The notes under the pieces were generated by a model, which did no database searches, was not told where the DNA came from, and saw only the letters and a program-made list of their open reading frames with translations. From Micromonospora sp. NBC_00389 (GTDB lineage Bacteria > Actinomycetota > Actinomycetes > Mycobacteriales > Micromonosporaceae): a stretch of 64,000 nucleotides of DNA. Each line of letters opens with the position of its first letter. The stretch's first letter is position 1. The stretch spans positions 248,001 through 312,000 of the forward strand of contig NZ_CP107947.1 of NCBI RefSeq assembly GCF_036059255.1. Direction: 5' to 3'. Below are positions 22,530 to 30,880 of this stretch, in pieces. A program made the translations under genes and the position numbers.

Positions 22530-23288
22530 TCAGTCCCGCGGGCCACCGGCGACGTAGATGACCTGGCCGGAGACGAACCCCGCTCCCTCGCTGGCCAGGA
22601 ACGAGATGGTGTGCGCGACGTCCTCCGGCCGGCCCGGGCGGCGTACCGGGATCTCGGCGGCGGCGTGCTTCTGGAAGTCGTCGAAGTCGACCTTCATGCG
22701 GGCGGCGGTGGCCGCGGTCATGTCGGTGACGATGAAGCCGGGCGCGACCGCGTTGACGGTCACCCCGAACGGACCCAGCTCGATGGCGAGCGTCTTGGTG
22801 AAGCCCTGGAGGCCGGCCTTGGCGGCGGCGTAGTTCGCCTGGCCCCGGTTACCCAACGCGGAGGTGCTGGACAGGTTGACGATCCGCCCCCACTTGCGGT
22901 CCACCATGTGCTTCTGGGCCGCCTGGCTGAACAGGAACGCGCCGCGCAGGTGCACGCCCATGACCGTGTCCCAGTCGGCGCTGGTCATCTTGAACAGCAG
23001 GTTGTCGCGGAGCACGCCGGCGTTGTTCACCAGCACGGTGGGCGCGCCCAGCTCGGCGGCCACCCGTTCCACGGCCGCCTCGACCTGTGCCCGGTCGGAC
23101 ACGTCGGCGCCCACACCGAGCGCCCGGCCGCCGGCACCGGCGATGGCGTCCACCGTCTCCTTGGTCGCCGCCTCCTCGATGTCGACCACGGCGACAGCCA
23201 TCCCGTCGGCGGCCAACCGCCGGGCGGTGGCCGCGCCGATACCGCGCGCGGCTCCGGTGACGATGGCGACGCGGGGCTCCTCCGACAT
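22530..23288 (-). CDS. FabG-like 3-oxoacyl-ACP reductase (SDR family)
   Basis: A 252-residue short-chain dehydrogenase. The cofactor loop is TGAARGIGAATARRL, followed by NNAGVLRDN. The catalytic Ser-Tyr-Lys appears in NLSSTSALGNRGQANYAAAKAGLQGF, and the C-terminal block is PGRPEDVAHTISFLASEGAGFVSGQVIYVAGG. The sequence context matches acetoacetyl-CoA or 3-oxoacyl-ACP reductases (FabG type) using NADPH. The start at 23288 has GGGAGG five bases upstream; a longer frame lacks such a site. The gene lies downstream of no partner on its strand, so a role in general fatty acid synthesis rather than a dedicated pathway is the cautious reading. Confidence 0.9.
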   Translation of the reverse strand: MSEEPRVAIVTGAARGIGAATARRLAADGMAVAVVDIEEAATKETVDAIAGAGGRALGVGADVSDRAQVEAAVERVAAELGAPTVLVNNAGVLRDNLLFKMTSADWDTVMGVHLRGAFLFSQAAQKHMVDRKWGRIVNLSSTSALGNRGQANYAAAKAGLQGFTKTLAIELGPFGVTVNAVAPGFIVTDMTAATAARMKVDFDDFQKHAAAEIPVRRPGRPEDVAHTISFLASEGAGFVSGQVIYVAGGPRD

Positions 23289-23331
23289 GATTACCTCCCG
23301 GTAACGTGGGGTCGATCGAAGGAGCTTAGCG

Positions 23332-24984
23332 TCAGCAGGCCGGGCCCCGGCAGAGGCGGATCCAGCGGTAGCCGTGGCCGGAGAGCTTGACCGCACCGAG
23401 CTTGCCCAACTCGCCGTAGCCACGGTCGGTGAGCACGTCGATCGGCAGGTCGGCCTCCGCCTCCAGGCTGCTCAGGTCCACCTCGACGTCGTCGGTGCCC
23501 AGGTTGTGCAGGAAGACCATGGTCCCGGTCCGCCCGTCCGCCCGGTGCGCCAGCACTCCGGCCGGCATCGGCACGTCGATGTGGGTGGTCGAGCCGGAGC
23601 CGATCTCCGGCGCCTCGCGCAGCGTCCCGATCATGCGCTCGAACCAGGCGAGCAGCGACTTCGAGTCGCCCCGCTGGGCCGTGACGTTGACCTTCTGGTA
23701 GCCGAACTCACCCTTGTCGATCACGGGACGGACCAGCTTCTCCGGGTCCGCCGTGGAGAAGCCGGCGTTCGGCTGGTACGACCACTGCATCGGGGTACGG
23801 ATCGCCTCCCGACCGGGCAGCGACAGGTCCTCGCCCATCCCGATCTCCTCGCCGTAGCGCAGCACCGGAGTGCCGCGCAGCGAGAACTGCAGGGCGTACG
23901 CCAGCTCGATGCGACGCCGGTCGTTGCCGAGCATCGGGGCGAGCCGGCGGCGGATGCCCCGGTCGTAGATGCGCATGTTCTCGTCCGGGCCGAACTCCGC
24001 GTACACCTGGTTGCGCTGTTCGGTGGTGAGCCGGGACAGGTCGATCTCGTCGTGGTTGCGCAGGAAGGTCGCCCACTGGCCGCCGACGGGCAGCTTCGGA
24101 GTGTCCCGCAGCGCTTCGATCAGCGCCTCCGGGTCCTGCCGGGCCAGGGCCAGGATGAGACGGCCGTTGAGCATGAAGTCGAAGAGCATGTGGATCCGGT
24201 TGCCGGAGCCGCCGGCGTCGCCGAAGAACGTGGGCAACTGGTCCGGCTCGACGTTCGCCTCGGCCAGCAGGACGGCGTCGGGGCGCCGCCACTGCACGTG
24301 CTGGCGCAGCTCGGTGAGGAACTCGAAGTCCTTCGGCGAGTTCGGGTTGCCCGGCTCGGTCAGCTCGATGATGAACGGCACCGCGTCCATCCGGAAGCCG
24401 GAGACACCGAGCTGGAGCCAGAACGACATGATCTTCTTGATCTCCGCCCGGACCTCCGGATTGGCGAAGTTCAGGTCCGGCTGGAACTTGTAGAACCGGT
24501 GGTAGAACCACGCCTTGGCGGTGCGGTCGTAGCTCCAGGTCTCGTTCTGCTCGCCGGGGAAGACCATGCCCTGGTGCCGGTCGTCCGGCTCGGTGTCGGA
24601 CCAGACGAACCAGTCGCGGTACGGCGAGTCCGGCGAGGAGCGGGCGGACTGGAACCACGGGTGCTCGTCGGAGGTGTGGTTGACCACCAGGTCGATGATC
24701 ACGCGGATGCCCCGGTTCTGCGCCTGGTGCAGCAGCTCGGCGAAGTCGCCGAGGGTGCCGAAGCGCGGGTCCACGTTGTAGAAGTCGGTGGCGTCGTAGC
24801 CGTCGTCGCGGTTGGGCGACGGGTGGATCGGGTGCAGCCACAGGCACGTCACCCCCAGCCGGGCCAGGTAGTCCAGCCGGCCGATCAGCCCGCGGATGTC
24901 ACCGACCCCGTCGCCGTCGGAGTCGGCGTACGTGTCGATGTCGAGGCAGTAGACGACGGCTTCGGAGTACCAACGGTCACCCAT
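23332..24984 (-). CDS. GH13 alpha-amylase family, trehalose-synthase-like protein
   Basis: A 550-residue cytoplasmic GH13 enzyme close to trehalose synthases (TreS) and related glucosyl isomerases. It opens WYSEAVVYCLDIDTYADSDGDGVGDIRGLIGRLDYLARLGV and shows the GH13 regions DLVVNHTS, GFRMDAVP (nucleophile Asp), LLAEANV (acid/base Glu) and FLRNHDEIDLSRL. True TreS proteins continue with a similar C-terminal beta domain, also present here (HNLGTDDVEVDLSSL). No maltokinase domain or treS partner gene is next to it, so the reaction could be isomerisation of maltose or hydrolysis. The ATG at 24984 has GGAGAAG ten bases upstream. It is divergent from the DUF1349 gene. Confidence 0.88.
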   Translation of the reverse strand: MGDRWYSEAVVYCLDIDTYADSDGDGVGDIRGLIGRLDYLARLGVTCLWLHPIHPSPNRDDGYDATDFYNVDPRFGTLGDFAELLHQAQNRGIRVIIDLVVNHTSDEHPWFQSARSSPDSPYRDWFVWSDTEPDDRHQGMVFPGEQNETWSYDRTAKAWFYHRFYKFQPDLNFANPEVRAEIKKIMSFWLQLGVSGFRMDAVPFIIELTEPGNPNSPKDFEFLTELRQHVQWRRPDAVLLAEANVEPDQLPTFFGDAGGSGNRIHMLFDFMLNGRLILALARQDPEALIEALRDTPKLPVGGQWATFLRNHDEIDLSRLTTEQRNQVYAEFGPDENMRIYDRGIRRRLAPMLGNDRRRIELAYALQFSLRGTPVLRYGEEIGMGEDLSLPGREAIRTPMQWSYQPNAGFSTADPEKLVRPVIDKGEFGYQKVNVTAQRGDSKSLLAWFERMIGTLREAPEIGSGSTTHIDVPMPAGVLAHRADGRTGTMVFLHNLGTDDVEVDLSSLEAEADLPIDVLTDRGYGELGKLGAVKLSGHGYRWIRLCRGPAC

Positions 24985-25078
24985 GCCGGAAGAACTTCTC
25001 CGGTTGATCATCGGCGCAAACCCGCCCCGGCCGGCGGCGGACCGCGGTCGGCTCTTTCCGGCCGGTACGGTGCCGGTC

Positions 25079-25693
25079 ATGGAGATCGACCTCGTACCGC
25101 CGAGCCAACCGTTGGACTGGGCCCGGGGCGGTTGGCTGCACCAGCCGGTCCGCGCCGAGGAAGGCCCGGCGGGTGAGCTGGTCGTCGAACCGGCGGCGGA
25201 GAGCGACTTCTGGCGGCGGACCAGCTACGGGTTCGTGCACGACAACGGCCCCGCCCTGCTGGCCCCGCTGCCGGTCGGCAGCGCCATGGAGGTGAGCTTC
25301 CGGCTCGACCTCAGCGGGCAGTTCGACCAGGCCGGCGCGCTGGTCCGGGTGGACGAACGCACCTGGGTCAAGGCCGGCGTCGAGCTGAGCGACGGCGAGC
25401 TCCAGCTCGGTGCGGTGGTGACCCGGGAGTTCTCCGACTGGTCGGTTGCGCCGGTGCCGGAGTGGGCGGGCCGGGAGGTGACCGTCCGGGTCAGCCGCGC
25501 CGGCAACGCACTGACCGTCCGGGCCCGGGCCGACGGCGAGCCGTGGCGACTGGTCCGGCTCGCCCCGCTGGACCCGGCGGTCGAGGCCATGGCCGGCCCG
25601 TTCTGCTGCTCTCCGGTCCGCGCCGGCCTGACTGTGGTGTTCACCGGCTGGCGGCAGGGACCGGCCGACACCGCGCTGCACCCGGAGCACTGA
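25079..25693 (+). CDS. DUF1349 (concanavalin-like) protein
   Basis: A 204-residue protein of the DUF1349 family with a predicted beta-jelly-roll (laminin G/concanavalin-like) fold. Typical segments are SDFWRRTSYGFVHDNGPALL, DQAGALVRVDERTWVKAGVELSDGE, and VTREFSDWSVAPVP. No signal peptide is visible, so it is probably cytoplasmic; yeast and bacterial relatives have no clear activity but may bind sugars. The ATG at 25079 fits the domain start. TACGGT lies seven bases before it, so the mRNA might be leaderless. It is divergent from the GH13 gene and 97 bases upstream of a DedA gene. Confidence 0.88.
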   Translation: MEIDLVPPSQPLDWARGGWLHQPVRAEEGPAGELVVEPAAESDFWRRTSYGFVHDNGPALLAPLPVGSAMEVSFRLDLSGQFDQAGALVRVDERTWVKAGVELSDGELQLGAVVTREFSDWSVAPVPEWAGREVTVRVSRAGNALTVRARADGEPWRLVRLAPLDPAVEAMAGPFCCSPVRAGLTVVFTGWRQGPADTALHPEH

Positions 25694-25790
25694 CCGCCAG
25701 GACATGGTGGCCCGGCTCACCGGCAGGTGTGCCTCTCGGCCGACGGGGTATGACCATCCGATCCCCGGCAGCCGACACGGAAGGACGATC

Positions 25791-26462
25791 ATGGCGCTCG
25801 CCCAGAATGTCGACCCGTCCAAGTTCACTGGGTTGACCGGCTGGGTGGCCAGCGTCATCGAGAGCATGGGGCCGGTCGGTGTGGCGCTGCTGGTGGCGCT
25901 GGAGAGCATCATCCCGCCCATCCCCAGCGAAATCGTGCTGGCGCTGGCCGGCTACCTGGCCAGCGAGGGCCGGTTCAACGTGGTGCTCGTGGTGCTGGCG
26001 GCGACGGTCGGCTCGCTGGTCGGCGCGCTGGTGCTCTACTGGCTCGGCGCGGCGCTGGGCGAGGAGCGGCTCAAGCGCTGGCTGGACCGTATCCCGCTGG
26101 TGGATCGTGACGACCTGGAGAAGGCCGACCGCTGGTTCGAGCGGCACGGCCGCTGGGCGGTGCTGATCGGCCGGGTGGTGCCGGTGGTCCGCAGCCTCGT
26201 CTCCGTGCCGGCCGGGGCGAACCGGATGCCGCTGGGCGAGTTCATCCTGCTCACCACGATCGGCAGCGGGGTGTGGAACTCCCTCATCGTCGGAGCCGGC
26301 TACGCGCTCGGCAGCCGTTGGCAGGACGTCGAGCGGTACAGCGACTGGTTCAACTACGGGATCGTCGCGATCTTCGTCGTCATGGTGGTTTGGTGGGTGA
26401 TCCGCAAGATGCGCCGACGCCGGACGCGCGACGACCGGCGGTCGGTGACCGCCGGTCGCTGA
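25791..26462 (+). CDS. DedA family membrane protein
   Basis: A 223-residue DedA/SNARE-associated (VTT) family protein, a probable flippase-like transporter for polar lipids such as undecaprenyl phosphate or phosphatidylethanolamine. The N-terminal re-entrant region carries VALLVALESIIPPIPSEIVLALAGYLA. The signature GRVVPVVRSLVSVPAGANRMPLGEF follows near residue 125 with its conserved Arg and Pro residues, and a basic tail (RKMRRRRTRDDRR) lies at the C-terminus. GGAAGGA precedes the ATG. It is convergent with the second chitinase gene. Confidence 0.93.
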   Translation: MALAQNVDPSKFTGLTGWVASVIESMGPVGVALLVALESIIPPIPSEIVLALAGYLASEGRFNVVLVVLAATVGSLVGALVLYWLGAALGEERLKRWLDRIPLVDRDDLEKADRWFERHGRWAVLIGRVVPVVRSLVSVPAGANRMPLGEFILLTTIGSGVWNSLIVGAGYALGSRWQDVERYSDWFNYGIVAIFVVMVVWWVIRKMRRRRTRDDRRSVTAGR

Positions 26463-26505
26463 TCCCGCGTCGCCGCTCAGCCCAACCCGGATGGACGCCG
26501 ACCGG

Positions 26506-27894
26506 TCAGGGCAGGGTGTCCAGGTGCGGTGCCACCGCGCGGGCGAAGCCGTTGCCGTTGCTGACGTCCCAGTTCACCGACCAGGTCATCGCGCCACGGA
26601 TGCCGGGGTAGGTGCGCGGCGGCCGGAAGCTGCCGCAGTTGGTGCCCCGGGCCAAACAGTCCAGCGCGGCGTTGACCACGCTGGGCGCGACGATGCCGCC
26701 ACCGGCCGCGCCCGGTCCGGCGGGCAGGCCGAGGCCGACCTGGTCGGGGCGGAGCCCGGCCTCCAGTTGGATGCAGGCCAGCGCGACGATGAAATTCACC
26801 GTGCCCTGGGCGTACGCGGCGTTCTGGTCGCAGCCGAGCATCGCCCCCGAGTTGTAGTACTGGGTGTTGACCACGGTGAGGATGTCCTTGATGTCCAGGG
26901 CCAGCTTGAAGTAGCCGCCGGCCGGGGACTGCATGTCGATGGTCTGCGGCGCCATCGCGATGATCAGGCCCGCGCCGACCTTGGCCCGCAGTGCGCGCAG
27001 CGCCTGTGCCATGTACGTCGGGTTGAGCCCGTTCTCCAGGTCGATGTCGATCCCTTCGAAGCCGTAGCGGGCGATCAGCGCGGCGGCCGTGTCGGCGAAC
27101 ACGGTGGCCGAGGCGGCGTCGTTGACCGTGACCCGGCCGGCCTCGCCACCGACCGAGAGGATCACCCGCTTGCCCCGGTCGTGCAGGGTGCGCACGTCCG
27201 CGGTGAAGTCGGCGTCGGTGTAGCCGCCGAGCGCGGCGGACAGCCCGGGGTCGATGCCGAAGGTGAGTGCGCCCGGTGTTGCGGTGGCCTCGGCGAAGGC
27301 GACCGCAACCAGGTCGTAGTCAGCGGGGACGTCGCGCAGCCGCAGCTCCACGGCGGGGTTGTCGAAGTTGTGCCAGTAGCCGGTGAGCAGGTGCTTCGGC
27401 AGCCCACCGGTGGGCGGTGGGTTCGTCGGGGGCGGCGTGGTCGGTGGCGGGGTGGTCGGCGGTGGCGTGGTCGGTGGCGGGGTGGTGGGCGGGGTGCCTC
27501 CACCGCAGGGTGCGCCGTTGAGCTGGCAGCCGCTCGGCGAGCCGGAGCCGCTGGCCAGGAAGCCGAAGGAGACCGAGGCACCAGGGGCGATGCTGCCGTT
27601 CCAGGACCGGTTGGTGAAGGTGTGCCGCTGGCCGGCGGAGCTGAGCAGCGCGTCCCAGTAGCTGCCGAGGGTGGTGCCGGCAGGCAGGTCGAAGGCGAGG
27701 CTCCAACCGTTGATGGTCGAGCCGCCGCCGTTGGTGATGGTGTACTTCCCCTCCCAGCCGGAGCCCCAGTCGGCCGTTTTGACGAAGCTGGCGGTGGCCC
27801 CGGCGGCGAACGCGGGCAGCGCGACCCAGGCCGCGCCGAGCGTCGCGACGAGCGCGGTGACCAGGGACAGGACAAGGGATCTGGCAGGTTTCAT
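26506..27894 (-). CDS. Secreted GH18 chitinase with N-terminal CBM2-type domain
   Basis: A 462-residue secreted chitinase. The signal peptide (about 1-31) ends in PAFAAG. A cellulose/chitin-binding CBM2 module (about 32-130) follows, with WGSGWEGKYTITNGGGSTINGWSLAFDLPAG and SFGFLASGSGSP. A TPPPTTPP-type linker then leads to a GH18 barrel from HLLTGYWHNFDNPA. The active-site motif is FEGIDIDLENG with catalytic Glu287. IAMAPQTIDM, NTQYYNSG and GAMTWSVNWD complete the fold. It shares the linker style and GH18 branch of the first chitinase but a different binding module, so the two attack chitin in different contexts. The start has GGAGGG four bases upstream. The upstream region has AT-rich operator-like palindromes. 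Confidence 0.95.
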   Translation of the reverse strand: MKPARSLVLSLVTALVATLGAAWVALPAFAAGATASFVKTADWGSGWEGKYTITNGGGSTINGWSLAFDLPAGTTLGSYWDALLSSAGQRHTFTNRSWNGSIAPGASVSFGFLASGSGSPSGCQLNGAPCGGGTPPTTPPPTTPPPTTPPPTTPPPTNPPPTGGLPKHLLTGYWHNFDNPAVELRLRDVPADYDLVAVAFAEATATPGALTFGIDPGLSAALGGYTDADFTADVRTLHDRGKRVILSVGGEAGRVTVNDAASATVFADTAAALIARYGFEGIDIDLENGLNPTYMAQALRALRAKVGAGLIIAMAPQTIDMQSPAGGYFKLALDIKDILTVVNTQYYNSGAMLGCDQNAAYAQGTVNFIVALACIQLEAGLRPDQVGLGLPAGPGAAGGGIVAPSVVNAALDCLARGTNCGSFRPPRTYPGIRGAMTWSVNWDVSNGNGFARAVAPHLDTLP

Positions 27895-27941
27895 GCGACC
27901 CTCCACGCCCGGGCGGGCATCCATGGACGTCAACGTTGGCG

Positions 27942-27965
27942 CTAATTATTAAGACAGTTAACTGT
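27942..27965 (-). promoter_or_regulatory. Palindromic AT-rich control region of the second chitinase gene
   Basis: ACAGTTAACTGT at 27954-27965 is a perfect 12-bp palindrome, and CTAATTATTAAG at 27942-27953 is a near-palindrome directly next to it. They lie 48-71 bases upstream of the start on the minus strand. Related motifs precede the first chitinase and the GH30 genes. Confidence 0.5.
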
Positions 27966-27992
27966 TTCTGTCCAGGGGTTGACGCGGATGAT

Positions 27993-28039
27993 CGGGCCTC
28001 CCGCCGTGCGGCGACACGACGGAAGACCCGAAAGGCCCG
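27993..28039 (-). terminator. Hairpin terminator of the GH16 gene
   Basis: CGGGCCT (27993-27999) pairs with AGGCCCG (28033-28039), and an inner CCGCCGTG/CACGACGG stem with one mismatch extends it. It starts a few bases after the GH16 stop. Confidence 0.55.
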
Positions 28040-28041
28040 CC

Positions 28042-29451
28042 TCAGCGGCGGAAGGTGAACCAGTTGACGTTGACGAAGTCGTTCGGTTGGCCGCTGGTGA
28101 AGGTGAGGTAGACGGCGTGCCGGCCGGTCACCGCGCCGACGTTTCCGGGCACCGAGCGCCAGCTCTGCCAGCCGCCGGTGTTGCCGATCGCGAAGCTGCC
28201 GATGGGCGCCGCCGTCGGGCTGTCCAGCCGCACCTCGACCAGGCCACTGACCCCGCCACCCGCGCCGGATGCCACCCGCGCCACGAAGTCCCGCGCCGGC
28301 GTGGAGCCGAACTCGACGTTGTCGTAGCGCACCCAGTCGCCGTTACGCAGCGCGCCGATGTTCTGCCCGCCCTCGGCGCACGCCTCGACGAACACTCCGT
28401 TCTGCCCGTTGAACGACTCGGCCTCGATCTGCCCGTACGCGTCCCTCGTGCCACCGGGCGGTGGAGTGGTGGGCGGCGGGGTGGTCCCGCCGCCACGGCG
28501 GTACACCGCCACGTAGTCGACCAGCATCGGCCGACCCGGGACGGTCGCCGCGGTGGGCGTGCCGCTGCCGGCCACCCCGTTCGGGAACGCCCCGCCCATC
28601 GCCACGTTGAGCAGCAGGAAATAGCCCGCGTGCGAGGTCATCTGCGACCAGGCCGGTTCACCGACCCGACTCTGGGTGACGGTGTGGTAGAGCTGCCCGT
28701 CGACGTACCAGCGCAGTTGCTGAGGGCTGATCGAGGCGTCCCACTCGAACCGGTAGGTGTGGAACGCAGACTGGCAGCTGGCGCCCGGGCAGGCCCGGGA
28801 CGCGCCGATGCCGTTGAACTCGTCGCACGGCCCGCCGGGGGCGACGCCGCAGTGCAGCACGCCCCAGACCGAATTGATGCCGTTGACGTTCTCCATCACG
28901 TCGAACTCGCCGATGCCCGGCCAGTTCTGGTAGTTGCCCCGGTAGGGCGCGCCGAGCGCCCAGAACGCGGGCCAGTAGCCGGCCGCCGCGGCACCGGTGA
29001 CGTTCGGCATCTGGATCCGGCCCTCGATGGCCAGCACGCCGCCGGCCGGGGCCTTGAAGTCGCTGCGCACGGTCTCGATCCGGGCGGAGGTCCAGCCGCC
29101 CCCACCGTCGCGCAGCGGCGTGATCCGCAGGTTGCCGCCGCCGTCGTGGCTGACGTTGGCGGTGCTGGCGGTGTAGTTCTGGATCTCGCCGGTGCCCCAG
29201 TTGGCCGGGCCGCCGGGGTAGTTGTGCCCGGTGTCGATGATCCAGTTGGCGGCCGACGGCAGGGTGCCGGCCGCGCCGGTGAAGTCGTCGCTCCAGACCG
29301 TGCTCCAGCCGGCGGCGGGGGGCGGAACGGCGGCCTGCGCGGTCACGGTGATGCCGGCCAGGACGGTGGTGGTGGCGACGAGCAGGACGGACGCCAGCCG
29401 CAGGCGGCGTCGGACGGGCGGGGCGGCGGTGGCCGCCGGAGGAGGTGGCAT
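28042..29451 (-). CDS. Secreted GH16 beta-glucanase with C-terminal CBM6
   Basis: A 469-residue secreted enzyme. A signal peptide spans about residues 1-42. The GH16 jelly-roll follows (about 50-285), with WSTVWSDDFTGAAGTLPSAANW, the catalytic ExDxxE as GIGEFDVMENVNG, and YFLLLNVAMGGAFPNG. The ExDxxE form is typical of laminarinases and endo-1,3-beta-glucanases. A short proline-threonine linker leads to a CBM6 domain (about 320-469) starting AYGQIEAESFNGQNGVFVEAC and ending FVNVNWFTFRR. This domain binds beta-1,3-glucan or xylan. The ATG at 29451 has GAGAGG seven bases upstream. A consensus promoter and a perfect LacI-type palindrome precede it. Together with the chitinases it suits attack on fungal walls. 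Confidence 0.94.
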   Translation of the reverse strand: MPPPPAATAAPPVRRRLRLASVLLVATTTVLAGITVTAQAAVPPPAAGWSTVWSDDFTGAAGTLPSAANWIIDTGHNYPGGPANWGTGEIQNYTASTANVSHDGGGNLRITPLRDGGGGWTSARIETVRSDFKAPAGGVLAIEGRIQMPNVTGAAAAGYWPAFWALGAPYRGNYQNWPGIGEFDVMENVNGINSVWGVLHCGVAPGGPCDEFNGIGASRACPGASCQSAFHTYRFEWDASISPQQLRWYVDGQLYHTVTQSRVGEPAWSQMTSHAGYFLLLNVAMGGAFPNGVAGSGTPTAATVPGRPMLVDYVAVYRRGGGTTPPPTTPPPGGTRDAYGQIEAESFNGQNGVFVEACAEGGQNIGALRNGDWVRYDNVEFGSTPARDFVARVASGAGGGVSGLVEVRLDSPTAAPIGSFAIGNTGGWQSWRSVPGNVGAVTGRHAVYLTFTSGQPNDFVNVNWFTFRR

Positions 29452-29478
29452 GGACGTGCCTCTCTGCGGGGACGGGTC

Positions 29479-29526
29479 GAGAGAGCGCTCTCTCAGAGCT
29501 GTACGTCCCACCGTGACAGTTGTCAA
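29479..29526 (-). promoter_or_regulatory. GH16 promoter with LacI-type operator
   Basis: On the minus strand TTGACA (29521-29526) is separated by 17 bases from TACAGC (29498-29503). Immediately downstream is the 16-bp perfect palindrome GAGAGAGCGCTCTCTC (29479-29494). The CG-centred palindrome resembles operators of LacI-family regulators of glucan use in actinobacteria. Its place between -10 and start codon predicts repression. Confidence 0.75.
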
Positions 29527-30282
29527 CGTCGATCTATGTCGACGCTCGCCGGAGCCGCCTGCGGGCGCCGGAGCACCGCCTGCTCCAGTGCCGACCAGGC
29601 GGTCGTGGTCACCAGGTAGATCACCGCCGCGAGCGGCAGCACCAGCGCCACCAGCACTGTCGTGAACGGCAGCAGGGGCAGCAGCCGGGCGAGCGTGGCG
29701 GCACCCGGCCCCTCGGGGGGCGTACCGGCCACCGTGCCGACCGCCCGCCGCCGACGCCCGGCGGGCCCGCCGGGACGACCACCAGGCCAACAGCAGCAGC
29801 ACGGCCAACAGGATGGCGAAGAGCGGACCGGCCGCGCCGGCCAGTCCGTCGCCGAGATGATGGCCCAGCGGCACCCCGGCCAACCGCTCCTCCAGCAGCC
29901 CGGTGCCGCCCTCGGTGCTGCTGAACAACCGGTACAGGACCAGCAGGAACGGTGCCTGGAGCAGCAATGGCAGGCAGCCGGCGATCGGGTTGGCGCCGGC
30001 CGAGCGGTACAGGGCGAACACCTCGGCCTGTAGCTTCGCCGGGTCGTCGGCGTACCGCCGCTGCAGGTCGCGCACCTGCGGGGCGAGCGCCGCGCGGCGC
30101 CGCTCGCCGCGGACCTGCGCGACGGTGAGCGGCGAGATGAGCAACCGGACGGCGATGGTGAACAGCACGATGGCGGCGGCGGTCGCCATGCCGCCGGCCA
30201 GCGGTTCGAGCAGAGCGGTGAGCCAGGAAAGCGCGGTGCCGGCGGCGCCGACCGCGCCGTGCAGTGGTGCGAAGGCGAGCAT
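29523..30282 (-). pseudogene. YidC/Oxa1-like membrane insertase with an internal frameshift
   Basis: The first part (from ATG 30282, GAGGGG upstream) encodes MLAFAPLHGAVGAAGTALSWL, a helix with LFTIAVRLLISPLTVAQ, the cytoplasmic QVRDLQRRYADDPAKLQAEVFALYRSAGANPIAGCLPLLLQAPFLLVLYRLF, and LFAILLAVLLLLAWWSSRRARR. This is the YidC/Oxa1 core. The last part, ARLLPLLPFTTVLVALVLPLAAVIYLVTTTAWSALEQAVLRRPQ, continues the same domain in a frame shifted by one base; the change occurs in the GC-rich stretch around 29735-29770. Summed length (about 252 codons) fits the actinobacterial YidC2 type. Either the gene is broken, or a single-base sequence error or real recoding is involved. A main yidC is expected elsewhere. 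Confidence 0.75.
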
Positions 30283-30382
30283 GGGAAACCCCTCGGGTCC
30301 GATTCCGGTGGGGTCCTTTCCCGGCGGCGTTAGCCTGCGGGAGGACCGGTGACGGCGGGATCGGCCGCGCGGCGGCGTGGCG

Positions 30383-30676
30383 CTACGCGGCCGAGGGGTG
30401 ACCGGGTGCGCGGGGGCGGGGCCGACCGGCGGCGTCGGGGTCGACCTGTCGGGGCACCTGGCGACCACGGGAGCGGGCGCGCAGCCCGACCCAGCGTCGC
30501 CCGGTGCCCGGCGGGCTCATGCGGCCCAGCACCCGCGCCGCGAGCAGCACGGCCAGCAGTACCAGGGTGGTCAACGCGGCACCGGCGAGCAGGTCAGTCG
30601 GACGGTCCGCAAGCAGGGTGACCTGGGCGAACGCGGACATCCACGCGACCCAGACGAACCCCAGCGGCACCGGCAC
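30383..30676 (-). CDS. DUF6412-type small membrane protein
   Basis: A 97-residue protein with two hydrophobic segments (about 5-22 and 30-50) and a basic tail RRWVGLRARSRGRQVPRQVDPDAAGRPRPRAPG. The tail pattern (PRQxDPDAxGRPRPRAPG) matches what is called DUF6412, found beside YidC-like genes in actinomycetes. The function is unknown. The start is GTG with no ribosome-binding site but with TAGGCT exactly six bases upstream, so it is probably leaderless. The YidC-like gene begins about 100 bases downstream on the same strand, so a joint transcript is likely. Confidence 0.75.
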   Translation of the reverse strand: MPVPLGFVWVAWMSAFAQVTLLADRPTDLLAGAALTTLVLLAVLLAARVLGRMSPPGTGRRWVGLRARSRGRQVPRQVDPDAAGRPRPRAPGHPSAA

Positions 30677-30682
30677 GGGATC

Positions 30683-30688
30683 AGCCTA
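30683..30688 (-). promoter_or_regulatory. Putative -10 element for the leaderless DUF6412 gene
   Basis: TAGGCT on the minus strand is followed by six bases and the GTG start. No Shine-Dalgarno is present between them. Confidence 0.45.
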
Positions 30689-30880
30689 GGACCCGGTGTC
30701 ACGTCGGCGGGCCGGATCGCGGGCCCGGTGTGCGGCCGAGGCGCGTACCCGAATCCAGCGGCCGGCCGACACGCCAGGTGCGACGTGCGACGCGCCGCCA
30801 CCACGTTTCCCGGCATCGCCACTGTGGGTAACCAAACGACCGACCGACGCGGACGGACCGCGACCCGGCAGGAACGGACG

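Noticed and set aside
30283..30382. A small gene between the YidC-like and DUF6412 genes
   Set aside because: No frame with a plausible start, ribosome-binding site and protein-like composition fits in the 100 bases.
28042..30468. An open frame of 808 codons on the minus strand
   Set aside because: It runs together the YidC-like N-terminus, a frameshifted stretch and the GH16 enzyme. The GH16 protein has its own promoter, ribosome-binding site and signal peptide at 29451, so this is not a fusion protein.
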